Assembly (NCBI GenBank): GCA_004556875.1
Contig: SFFP01000091.1
Coordinates: forward strand, 1-7,157
Source of the DNA: Ruminococcus flavefaciens
GTDB lineage: Bacteria > Bacillota_A > Clostridia > Oscillospirales > Ruminococcaceae
Length of the DNA: 7,157 nt
Reading direction: 5' to 3'
A program made the position numbers and the translations under genes. The stretch's first letter is position 1. Each line of letters opens with the position of its first letter. This document shows positions 1-6,006 of the stretch, in pieces. A model generated the notes under the pieces. The model ran no database searches and was not told the origin of the DNA. It was given only the letters and a program-made list of their open reading frames with translations.

Positions 1-90
1 CACTAAGAACTTCAAAACAGATCTCTCATCACGCCGCCTGATACCTGTCTATTTCAGATTTTGGGTATTCTCCGACTGCACATTTCTTGA

Positions 91-216
91 CAATTCCAGT
101 TGAAGGATACACGATTTGATAAAAAATGTAAAAAGCTATTCAGAAATACGATAGATTTGCTAATTAGTTATGCAGATGAAAAAAATATTAGTGAATTGCA
201 AGCATTAAAAGGCTAA
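91..216 (+). pseudogene. possible C-terminal remnant of an unidentified protein
   Basis: An open frame of 41 codons runs from just after a TGA at 88-90 to a TAA at 214-216. It has no usable start codon; the only ATG nearby, at 126, is out of frame and followed at once by a stop. The deduced tail (…FDKKCKKLFRNTIDLLISYA…, then a short acidic helix ending LQALKG) has a protein-like composition with amphipathic character, unlike random translation. It could be the decayed end of a gene cut by the element. It is too short to assign to a family, and chance is a real alternative. Confidence 0.25.
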
Positions 217-228
217 AGTAAGTTCGAA

Positions 229-258
229 CCTACATATTCCTACATAATCCTACACAAG
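229..258. repeat. three tandem 10-bp units, consensus CCTACATAAT
   Basis: Three head-to-tail units, CCTACATATT, CCTACATAAT and CCTACACAAG, start at 229, 239 and 249. They follow the palindrome GTTCGAAC at 222-229. The spacing of about one helical turn would suit a protein-binding array, or they may be leftovers near an insertion junction. Only three units are present and they are imperfect. Confidence 0.5.
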
Positions 259-314
259 AGAAAAAGTGCCACATAACTTTCCAGGCAACATCAAAACCAC
301 ACACTCAACGTGTG
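258..314 (-). terminator. weak candidate terminator of the polymerase operon
   Basis: On the minus strand, just after the stop of the 283-residue gene, a short stem (TGCC/GGCA, arms near 285-288 and 267-270, 14-nt interval) is followed by TTTTTCTC. Immediately upstream, a second 5-bp stem (CACAC/GTGTG, 300-304 with 310-314) straddles the stop codon. Neither stem is long or GC-rich, so this is a position-based guess at the transcript end rather than a clear intrinsic terminator. Confidence 0.25.
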
Positions 315-1156
315 CCGTGCCATGCAAAAGAGAGATTAACCCTACACACCCCAAAGCTCTGCTTATCACGTTCAAGCAGAGTATCAGGGAACAAATTGAG
401 CCACTTGTGACTAAAGCTGGTGTTGCCGAAGTAAGCGTCAAAGTTTGAGACGGGAAGGATAACGTAGTCCGAGTCATCAGGCTTGTTGGCTATGCAGTAA
501 GCGATAACGGTTTCAGCCACCTCATACGGCAGACCGTCAGGCAGCAGAGCCTTGATCCACTCCTTTTCTACTTCAGAAAAGGAAATAGTCTTATCCGCCA
601 GCGGTCCGAGCTCCAGAGCGTCCGCAATCACATCATCAAACCGCAGCACCCACGCACCTTTGGTCTCGGGCGAGTAGAGCGACACCTGATACTGCTTCAC
701 TTTATCTCTCCAAGCAGCATCAAATTTTGTTTTCAGCGGCTCAGCGTTGGAGAGAGTAGTCTTGCTCATGTTTTCGCTGTTTTTGGCAATGAACCTTTCA
801 ACCTTGTGAACGTGCCTGTAAAACCAGCCTTTTCCAGTCTTATCCACCAATTCGGGAAACTCTTCATGCAGATCACTGAAATCAGTCCTGAACTGCCACT
901 CCTCCTTCGGAGCGGCAGTTTTTTTGTCGGGGATACTGCACCACGCACACAGAGCTCGCCGTGCAAAGTTCACATCGGGAGCGCCGTTTTTGAACATATA
1001 TCCTCGAGCGATAATAGTCAGCACACGGCTCAGACCCGTGAAGTCCTTCATCATCTCAAAGCTGAAACGTCCGAGGAAGGATAGGTCCCGCTTGCCGCTG
1101 CACTTGTAAACAGGCTTGCCCGTGTAAGCCTTGAATTCTTCGATTTCGTTCACCAT
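305..1156 (-). CDS. unrecognised 283-residue protein coupled to the two-barrel RNA polymerase
   Basis: This gene was not recognised as a member of any family. The protein has 283 residues, appears soluble and has no signal peptide or membrane segment. It has a mixed alpha/beta composition rich in aromatic residues (WYRHVHKVERF near 110-120, WLNLF near 252-256). A CAWC pair lies at 70-73 with another Cys at 19; too few Cys/His are arranged to claim a zinc site. The start is firm: its ATG shares one base with the TAA of the polymerase gene (TAATG on the minus strand), with AGGAGG 8 nt upstream. Such overlap implies translational coupling at matched amounts, so it is probably a partner, loading or specificity factor of the polymerase. 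That role is inferred from position alone. The frame ends in TGA at 305-307. Confidence 0.85.
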   Translation of the reverse strand: MVNEIEEFKAYTGKPVYKCSGKRDLSFLGRFSFEMMKDFTGLSRVLTIIARGYMFKNGAPDVNFARRALCAWCSIPDKKTAAPKEEWQFRTDFSDLHEEFPELVDKTGKGWFYRHVHKVERFIAKNSENMSKTTLSNAEPLKTKFDAAWRDKVKQYQVSLYSPETKGAWVLRFDDVIADALELGPLADKTISFSEVEKEWIKALLPDGLPYEVAETVIAYCIANKPDDSDYVILPVSNFDAYFGNTSFSHKWLNLFPDTLLERDKQSFGVCRVNLSFAWHGTR

Positions 1157-4128
1157 TATTTCACCCTCCTGACGTGCTTTTCGATCCTGTCCAGCAGCAG
1201 ATCGAAGAGCACTTTTCTTTTGCCCAGAGCAACTATGTACCTGACTGCTTCATCAGGCTTCATTAAGGCTTCAATCAGCTTTCGGCACTCGCCAGCAACT
1301 GCGTCACGGTAATACACATTCACGGATTTATTGAGAAAAGCCTCCATAAGCCGTATGAACTCAGGCGAATCACCGGTGCGGATAAGACGCTTCCTGTCCG
1401 TGAGGTTGTTTTCATCGTCAATGTCAGCTATGAGATCAATGAGAACACGGTATCCTCCGAAACGGAAATCACTGAAAAGCGGATAATACCGTTCAAGCTC
1501 AGGTATCAAGTCTGCGAGAAAATCTTCACGCTGTTCTTTCGGAGTAAGGTGCCAGTTCTTAGCTTGAAGTTCCTGCCTGATAGCAGTTATCCTCTCGGCG
1601 GGTATACCCTGAAACAGTGTATACAGCATATCTGCGTCGTATTCACGATCCTGACCTCGGCTGTACAGAATTCGCTGAATGTCGTTCCTGCGCTGCCTGT
1701 CCTTGACCGTCTGACCGCAAGCTCTGATGCGTGACAGACAGCGTTCATAGTCAGTAATAAGAGCAGACAGCTTTTCCAGTTTATCGCCGTTCAGCTTGTC
1801 CTTCCAGTTCTCATCAGCGGCAAATGTGAAAAGATCGCTGTCATCGGCAGGCTTGTCAACGATAGTCTTCGTGTTCTTTCCAAGCATATACGCAAGATAC
1901 GGCAGACGCTCCACATTGGAGTCAACCTTGTTCCAATCGGTATCAGCGAAGAACTTCTCAAACTGCTCCTCGAAGGTCGGCTCGTACCACGCACGTCGAC
2001 CCTCGCTCTTTTCAAGCAGGCTCTTGTATTTCAGGAACTTGCTCTTGGCGACAGTCTTAGTGCCGAGATATTCCGTCAGATCAGGCTTCACACCGCTCTT
2101 TGCTGAGTCTATCTCCAGTCCTGTAAGGATAGCAAGTGTCTCTGTCTCCTCACGGCATTTGTCACGAAGTTCGTCGTCGGAGTTCTCATTGTATGCGATA
2201 ATACTTCTGTTCAGCGCCGCATTTGAGATCTGTCCAACTCGTGAAGAAAACGTGCTCCTGACCGTTTCAAAGCGCGCCTGCCAGTCGGTTGCATCACGGA
2301 TAACAGGCTCAGCACTTGGAATCTTCAACAGCGGAGTCTCAGCCTTTGAATTGCGTTTCACACAGCGGTTTACGATAGGATCCGAGATAGTTTTTATCAT
2401 GTCGCCGTCGAAGTCTGCACCGCCGAGACGCTCCGCAGTCAGCGAGTCCCAGTTCACCATAACAACATCGGTGAGGTGGCTGAGATAATACTTCCTCATA
2501 TTCTCAACGTCGGGATAGACTTGCAGCTGAACCTCTTCGTTTCGGGAAATGTGTGGATTACGCAGAAGCGTACACTCATTGCTGTACGAATACGCCATGG
2601 ACGGAGCATAGAAAGCATTCTTCTCAAATTCACTTTGTATTGCACCGTTGAAGAAGTTACGCTGACTTGTATTTCTTTTCGCTTTGGCAGGAATAAAACT
2701 TCTAAGGAAGCCGAGAAGGTCTGCAGAGAGGTAGCGATTGTCGCCAGCAACGATAAGACGTCCGAGAGCGTACTGCTTCAGCACCGCCTGCGCCCGTGAC
2801 TTCAATCTGTCAGCGTAAACAGGCTCGGCAATGAACTTCGGATTTTTCTCCAGTATTTTTTTGAGGTGATATTCTTTAGTACCACGACTATGTTTTTTGC
2901 TTGTGAAAAAGCTCAGGCGGTACTCCCTGTCAGTGCAAAGCCTGTAATATTCACGTTCAGTTTCCTTGGTGAGCCAGTGGCGGTTATCGTTCTCAGGGAA
3001 TGACAGCGGCAGATCAAGCGGTCGGAACTCGTCCGCTGTCATTGAAAGAGTATTGAGAAACTGATAGTTCAGCTCCGTGAACTTCTGCGGACTATCCTTG
3101 CTCACACCAGAGATGTACAGAGCGTGCTTGTACCTGCGGAAAGCGTTCCAGTAATCGTCCCAGCTCATATTGTTGTCGCAGAGCCAGCCGTAGCCCTTGA
3201 ACATACTCCTGGTGAGAATTATGTCAACATCAGCGACCTTGTGTTCAACGCCCCAGATGTCAGTCAGCGTTGCAACTCCTGCGCTCTTGAAAAAGTCGTG
3301 AATGTCAACTTGATGCAGCATTCCCTTGATGTACGGCAGTCGTATCTGAAACGAGGTATGCTCGCCGCCTAACTTTTTATTGATGACCTTGGCGAACTCT
3401 TTGGAGATAACTCCTTCGCCGTCATATCCGAGAATATCAACACTCTCCCTGCACTCAACACGGTGATACTTTCGCACAGCATTGTCGCTTCCGTCGTCCT
3501 CAACAGTGATAACATCTGTGTCATGAACAGTGTGTTTTTGATTATCCACAACAATAACTCTGTGAGGCTTGTCGAGGTTTATTCCGTCAACACGAATGCC
3601 GCCTGAGAGCATAAGTCCGTTGTATGCGTACAGCTTGCTGAGTTGACACTTGGTTATCTCCATGCCGAGACGAATGCGCTCGGTGACCTTCCAGAAAATG
3701 TCTTCACGGATAAATGACAGCACAGCATTTCTGCTCATGCTTGCAGAGCGCTCAAACGCAACGTACTTGTGCATACCGTTGCCGAAGTCTATCTCCACAC
3801 CTCTGTTCGTAAACAGAGCGGCAGCCTTCTCTTGTAGCTGTGCATAGTAAGGGTGCGAAGCGTCACGGTCAAACACCCGTGAGAAGTCTGCGTAAAAAAT
3901 AACATCGGACAGGTCCGTCACAAGGTCAGCACCGTCATATTTGAAATCGTCACCGTGGAGCACGCACATTATCTGATAGAAAAGTGCGTTGTCGTCCTGC
4001 TCGTGTGCGGAGTGTTTCAGACAGCTCCGCAGTGCATTTTTATCTATAATGGTTTTGTATCTTATGCCGTCAGGCTTGGAGTAGTTGAGCATTGCTCTGA
4101 CGGACAGATCATATATCCTGTACTTCAT
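1156..4128 (-). CDS. single-chain two-barrel RNA polymerase (RDR/YonO-like)
   Basis: The 990-residue product carries, in order, the landmarks of the family that joins eukaryotic RNA-dependent RNA polymerases (RdRP, PF05183) and phage YonO. These are SASMSRNAVLSF (128-139), AYNGLMLSGG (168-177), GYDGEGVIS (234-242), FQIRLPYIKGML (260-271), ILTRSMFKG (304-312), GRLIVAGDNRYLSADLL (456-472), RNPHISRNEE (523-532), GGADFDGD (569-576), VGQISNAALN (631-640) and EIDSAKSGVKPD (672-683). D572, D574 and D576 match the metal-binding Asp triad in the second double-psi barrel of this class and of cellular RNA polymerase beta-prime subunits, so it should make RNA in the cytoplasm. Sequence cannot tell whether the template is DNA or RNA. 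The C-terminal 300 residues are helical and unassigned. I chose ATG 4128, which has AGGTGG 7 nt upstream; an in-frame GTG at 4194 lacks such a site and overlaps the promoter. No frameshift is seen. Confidence 0.9.
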   Translation of the reverse strand: MKYRIYDLSVRAMLNYSKPDGIRYKTIIDKNALRSCLKHSAHEQDDNALFYQIMCVLHGDDFKYDGADLVTDLSDVIFYADFSRVFDRDASHPYYAQLQEKAAALFTNRGVEIDFGNGMHKYVAFERSASMSRNAVLSFIREDIFWKVTERIRLGMEITKCQLSKLYAYNGLMLSGGIRVDGINLDKPHRVIVVDNQKHTVHDTDVITVEDDGSDNAVRKYHRVECRESVDILGYDGEGVISKEFAKVINKKLGGEHTSFQIRLPYIKGMLHQVDIHDFFKSAGVATLTDIWGVEHKVADVDIILTRSMFKGYGWLCDNNMSWDDYWNAFRRYKHALYISGVSKDSPQKFTELNYQFLNTLSMTADEFRPLDLPLSFPENDNRHWLTKETEREYYRLCTDREYRLSFFTSKKHSRGTKEYHLKKILEKNPKFIAEPVYADRLKSRAQAVLKQYALGRLIVAGDNRYLSADLLGFLRSFIPAKAKRNTSQRNFFNGAIQSEFEKNAFYAPSMAYSYSNECTLLRNPHISRNEEVQLQVYPDVENMRKYYLSHLTDVVMVNWDSLTAERLGGADFDGDMIKTISDPIVNRCVKRNSKAETPLLKIPSAEPVIRDATDWQARFETVRSTFSSRVGQISNAALNRSIIAYNENSDDELRDKCREETETLAILTGLEIDSAKSGVKPDLTEYLGTKTVAKSKFLKYKSLLEKSEGRRAWYEPTFEEQFEKFFADTDWNKVDSNVERLPYLAYMLGKNTKTIVDKPADDSDLFTFAADENWKDKLNGDKLEKLSALITDYERCLSRIRACGQTVKDRQRRNDIQRILYSRGQDREYDADMLYTLFQGIPAERITAIRQELQAKNWHLTPKEQREDFLADLIPELERYYPLFSDFRFGGYRVLIDLIADIDDENNLTDRKRLIRTGDSPEFIRLMEAFLNKSVNVYYRDAVAGECRKLIEALMKPDEAVRYIVALGKRKVLFDLLLDRIEKHVRRVK
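1165..1170 (-). promoter_or_regulatory. Shine-Dalgarno for the 283-residue gene
   Basis: AGGAGG on the minus strand lies inside the last codons of the polymerase gene, 8 nt before the overlapping ATG. Being a consensus site, it fixes the start and allows both coupled re-initiation and independent initiation. Confidence 0.85.
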
Positions 4129-4135
4129 GATCTCA

Positions 4136-4141
4136 CCACCT
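4136..4141 (-). promoter_or_regulatory. Shine-Dalgarno that sets the polymerase start at 4128
   Basis: AGGTGG on the minus strand lies 7 nt before ATG 4128. No comparable site precedes the upstream in-frame GTG at 4194, so the shorter 990-residue product is preferred over the 1012-residue reading. Confidence 0.75.
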
Positions 4142-4147
4142 GCTAAA

Positions 4148-4176
4148 AGTATATCACAAAACCTGCCAAAATGCAA
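4148..4176 (-). promoter_or_regulatory. candidate sigma-A type promoter of the polymerase operon
   Basis: The minus strand has TATACT (4148-4153, five of six consensus bases) preceded by a 17-nt spacer and TTGCAT (4171-4176, three of six). Transcription would begin near 4141, leaving a very short leader with the Shine-Dalgarno at its 5' end. The 22-bp repeat copy at 4178-4199 abuts the -35 box, where an activator or repressor would act. The weak -35 fits a promoter that needs help. Confidence 0.5.
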
Positions 4177-4177
4177 T

Positions 4178-4199
4178 AAGGATACTGCTCCCACATTTT
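4178..4199. repeat. 22-bp direct repeat, copy 1
   Basis: This stretch, starting AAGGATACTGCTCCCACA and ending in TTTT, is identical over 22 bp to copy 2 located 235 bp to the right. Weaker similarity (TGCA upstream, AT and GAAA downstream) extends the match to about 33 of 40 positions from 4172. This copy touches the -35 box of the polymerase promoter. Confidence 0.95.
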
Positions 4200-4233
4200 C
4201 ATTCCGAAACGCTCATTTTTGACTGAAAAACAT

Positions 4234-4260
4234 TCAAAACTGTTAGCTTGGCAGTTTTGA
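4234..4260. repeat. inverted repeat 1 (TCAAAACTG/CAGTTTTGA)
   Basis: Perfect 9-bp arms at 4234-4242 and 4252-4260 flank a 9-nt loop, with a possible G-T pair outside. It is AT-rich with no following T-run, so it looks more like a protein-binding site or RNA stem than a terminator. Confidence 0.8.
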
Positions 4261-4270
4261 GTTGAAATGT

Positions 4271-4300
4271 CTGCAAAGCTCTATTCTATGCGCTTTGCGG
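4271..4300. repeat. inverted repeat 2 (GCAAAGC/GCTTTGC)
   Basis: Perfect 7-bp arms at 4273-4279 and 4292-4298, extended to nine pairs by a T-G and a C-G pair, enclose a 12-nt loop. It follows inverted repeat 1 by ten bases. Confidence 0.7.
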
Positions 4301-4317
4301 TCAATATCAGTTTGCTG

Positions 4318-4337
4318 TGAGAAAAGGTCGGTTCTCA
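4318..4337. repeat. inverted repeat 3 (TGAGAA/TTCTCA)
   Basis: Perfect 6-bp arms enclose an 8-nt loop. Alone it could arise by chance, but it continues a series of stems across the same 200 bp. Confidence 0.5.
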
Positions 4338-4384
4338 TAAAAAAGAATTTGTGTTTTGGAAATCGTTTCAGAGCAGTCAAAAAC

Positions 4385-4413
4385 TTATGCAAAAACCAGG
4401 TCGATTTGCATAA
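4385..4413. repeat. inverted repeat 4 (TTATGCAAA/TTTGCATAA)
   Basis: Perfect 9-bp arms at 4385-4393 and 4405-4413 flank an 11-nt loop. The right arm overlaps the first base of direct-repeat copy 2, so binding to, or folding of, one would affect the other. Confidence 0.8.
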
Positions 4414-4434
4414 AGGATACTGCTCCCACATTTT
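4413..4434. repeat. 22-bp direct repeat, copy 2
   Basis: This copy is identical over 22 bp to copy 1 and in the same orientation. It ends 22 nt before the TTG start of the RepA-like gene, so it lies where a transcript start or an operator would be expected for that gene. Confidence 0.95.
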
Positions 4435-4456
4435 TATGAAGAAAGGATGATTTTTA

Positions 4457-5647
4457 TTGACAAAACGAGTCGAAATCGAGTTCAAAAGCAGCGTCGAGAT
4501 CATGAACACTCCGATGAAAAAGAGACGCTTCATCGTTGACGAAATGATCTATCCCGGTCTCCATGTACTGTCAGGTGATCCGAAGATAGGTAAATCATGG
4601 ATGATGATGGATATGTGTCTTGCGATTGCCAAAGGTGAAAAGTTTCTCGGACGCAAAACTGAACAAGGTCATGTTGTGTACATGGCACTTGAAGATACGT
4701 CTGACAATTTGCAGACGCGAATGTATGAGCTGACAGATGAGCCGACGGATAACCTGCAATACGTTTTGCTCGTCAACACTCTCGGTAACGGTCTCGAAGA
4801 TGATCTTCGCAAGTGCAAGGAAACATTCGCAGACCTGAAGCTGATAGTCATCGACACTCTACAAAAGGTGCGCGATACAGTTGATATGAAGTACGGAAGT
4901 GATTACAAGGACGTTTCAACTCTTAAATCAATTGCAGACGAGTTAGGCATCGCAATTATTCTTGTTCATCACAACAGAAAGCAGCAGGACTCCAATCCGA
5001 ACAACATGATACTTGGTACAAATGGTATCCCCGGGGCATCAGATGGTTGTCTTGTACTTCAGAGAAACGGAGACAGCAATAATGCTGTTCTGAACATCAG
5101 TGGTCGCGGAGCACCGTCGCTCGACATAAATGTTATCAGGGACGGAGCAAAGTGGAAACTGCTTGACAAGCCGCCCGAGGACAAGCCTGATAACTTCCCG
5201 TCTGTGATACATGATTTTATGCTGGAGCAAAAAGAGTTCCGCGGAAGTGCGTCTGAGTTGTGTGAACTGTTATGCAAAAAGTTTCCGTCAGAGGAATTCA
5301 AAAACAACTGGATGTACCGTGAACTATTGCAGCACGATGAAGAAGTTCACTCGCTCGGTATCAGCTATGGCAAAACAAAAAGTAACGGCACTCGCAGTAT
5401 CTGTGTACGTTACGAAGCTGATAGGGACAGCAGTGGCAGTAAATTACTGTACCCTGAAAGTGGTGCCCCTGCCGTCCCTGAAACGTCTTCAAACGCTGAT
5501 ATATCTTCGCAAACCGATACTCCCTCTGCCAGTGATGTTAAAACAATTGCTGTCCCTGTTGGTGATAAACTTATTGAGTGGGCAGCGAACCGAATCACAG
5601 AAAAGTTAGCGGAGCAAGGTATTGAAGTCGAGCCGTTTCAGCCGTGA
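4457..5647 (+). CDS. RepA-like AAA ATPase (AAA_25 type replicative helicase)
   Basis: This 396-residue protein matches the hexameric RepA helicase/AAA_25 family. Visible motifs are PGLHVLSG leading into Walker A GDPKIGKS (40-47), the ALED motif (77-80), Walker B LIVID (129-133), VHHNRK (170-175), GTNGIPGASDG (187-197) and a closing SGRG (215-218). The core ends near residue 240. The remaining 150 residues include a possible small helical DNA-binding segment (about 255-310), a Ser/Thr/Pro/Asp-rich linker and a helical tail. It should use ATP to unwind or remodel DNA at an origin of a plasmid or integrative element. The first possible start is TTG at 4457, 10 nt after AAAGG; ATG at 4502 is in frame but has only weak upstream complementarity and would still retain the whole ATPase core. 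It is transcribed away from the polymerase operon. Confidence 0.88.
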   Translation: MTKRVEIEFKSSVEIMNTPMKKRRFIVDEMIYPGLHVLSGDPKIGKSWMMMDMCLAIAKGEKFLGRKTEQGHVVYMALEDTSDNLQTRMYELTDEPTDNLQYVLLVNTLGNGLEDDLRKCKETFADLKLIVIDTLQKVRDTVDMKYGSDYKDVSTLKSIADELGIAIILVHHNRKQQDSNPNNMILGTNGIPGASDGCLVLQRNGDSNNAVLNISGRGAPSLDINVIRDGAKWKLLDKPPEDKPDNFPSVIHDFMLEQKEFRGSASELCELLCKKFPSEEFKNNWMYRELLQHDEEVHSLGISYGKTKSNGTRSICVRYEADRDSSGSKLLYPESGAPAVPETSSNADISSQTDTPSASDVKTIAVPVGDKLIEWAANRITEKLAEQGIEVEPFQP

Positions 5648-5828
5648 ACACAAAAACGCCCAAATTTGCCGCCGATACACAAATCGGGTATTTATCCCAC
5701 CTGCGGCAGTGAAAGCGATTGTGGCGCAACGTCGAGCGAGTGTGGCGAATAAAACAGTAACGAAACGTTACGGAATTATTTGCGAAGGTAGAAGAAGTGG
5801 CGGTTCCCGAAAAAATCGGCTCAGAAAA

Positions 5829-5850
5829 GCCGGCAAGCATAGCTGCCGGC
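5829..5850. repeat. GC-rich inverted repeat GCCGGCA/TGCCGGC
   Basis: Perfect 7-bp arms flank an 8-nt loop. This is the strongest stem in the region upstream of mobC and a plausible relaxosome-protein binding site or end of the ATPase transcript, although no T-run follows. Confidence 0.75.
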
Positions 5851-5873
5851 ATTCCGCCTGCCGCCTTTGCTTG

Positions 5874-5911
5874 TCGGGCAGAAGCCCGAACCCACTTACG
5901 GCGAGCCGCCG
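5874..5911 (-). other. candidate oriT core
   Basis: Read on the minus strand, a short stem CGGCG-GCT-CGCCG (5899-5911) is followed at once by TAAGTGGGTT (from 5898 down), and then by a second stem TCGGGC/GCCCGA (5874-5889). From memory, the RSF1010/R1162 transfer origin has the same order: an inverted repeat followed by a TAAGTGCGCC-like nick region. The position just upstream of mobC and the relaxase supports this. The resemblance is short, the relaxase here is of a different type from that of RSF1010, and no nick site can be proven from sequence. Confidence 0.4.
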
Positions 5912-5951
5912 CTCCCAATTGTGCCTCCGCATAGTCCCTACGGACAGGAAG

Positions 5952-5957
5952 TATAAT
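5952..5957 (+). promoter_or_regulatory. candidate -10 box for mobC-relaxase
   Basis: A perfect TATAAT lies 50 nt before the mobC start. No -35 box close to consensus is found 16-18 nt upstream, so if used it would need an activator or the relaxosome proteins themselves. Confidence 0.35.
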
Positions 5958-6006
5958 TGTCGGCACGCCGAAACATTTTACAAAACGGAAGAAAAGGAGG
6001 GATTCT

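Larger units (their letters stand above)
1..304. other. AT-rich left flank without an intact gene
   Basis: This stretch is visibly more AT-rich than the genes to its right and contains no complete reading frame with a start and ribosome binding site. It holds the possible gene tail at 91-216, three tandem 10-bp units at 229-258 and a weak terminator candidate downstream of the minus-strand operon. The change in composition suggests that an element edge or an old insertion junction may lie near here, but no attachment site or terminal repeat can be shown from this window alone. Confidence 0.5.
4129..4456. promoter_or_regulatory. divergent control region between polymerase and RepA-like genes
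   Basis: About 330 bp separate the two start codons. The region holds the polymerase promoter, two copies of a 22-bp direct repeat near its ends and four inverted repeats between or touching them. Reading frames across it on either strand lack good ribosome binding sites and have atypical composition. It could be a shared operator region, a replication origin served by the RepA-like ATPase, or the template of a structured RNA. No clear sigma-A promoter is visible for the plus-strand gene. Confidence 0.6.
5648..6006. other. non-coding mobilization region rich in inverted repeats
   Basis: There are 359 bp without a convincing gene between the ATPase and mobC. Stems seen include GTAACG/CGTTAC (5757-5771, 3-nt loop), GCCGGCA/TGCCGGC (5829-5850, 8-nt loop), TCGGGC/GCCCGA (5874-5889, 4-nt loop) and CGGCG/CGCCG (5899-5911, 3-nt loop). 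None is followed by a T-run. The density of stems directly upstream of relaxosome genes is typical of a transfer origin. Overlapping frames on both strands here are Arg/Cys-rich or out of phase and look spurious. Confidence 0.6.

Noticed and set aside
218..236. tRNA-like T-loop (TTCGAAC) as a possible tRNA end and attachment site
   Set aside because: The flanking bases cannot form the 5-bp T-stem on either strand and no acceptor or anticodon arm is present.
1796..2488. 230-residue plus-strand frame inside the polymerase gene
   Set aside because: It is Ser/Arg-rich antisense translation of a gene with strong family motifs on the other strand; no ribosome site or motif of its own.
4129..4194. 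Longer polymerase reading starting at GTG 4194
   Set aside because: No ribosome binding site precedes it, the added 22 residues lie over the promoter and direct repeat, and ATG 4128 has a good Shine-Dalgarno.
4178..4434. Direct repeats as a CRISPR array
   Set aside because: There are only two copies, 213 bp apart, with structured DNA between them rather than a spacer-sized unit, and no cas genes.
4262..4450. 62-residue plus-strand frame between the direct repeats
   Set aside because: Cys/Lys/Arg-rich translation of the stem-loop series; no Shine-Dalgarno before its ATG. A leader peptide cannot be excluded but is not supported.
4243..4533. 96-residue minus-strand frame over the control region and 5' end of the RepA-like gene
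   Set aside because: It is antisense to a supported gene, reads through inverted repeats, and no promoter or ribosome site was evident.
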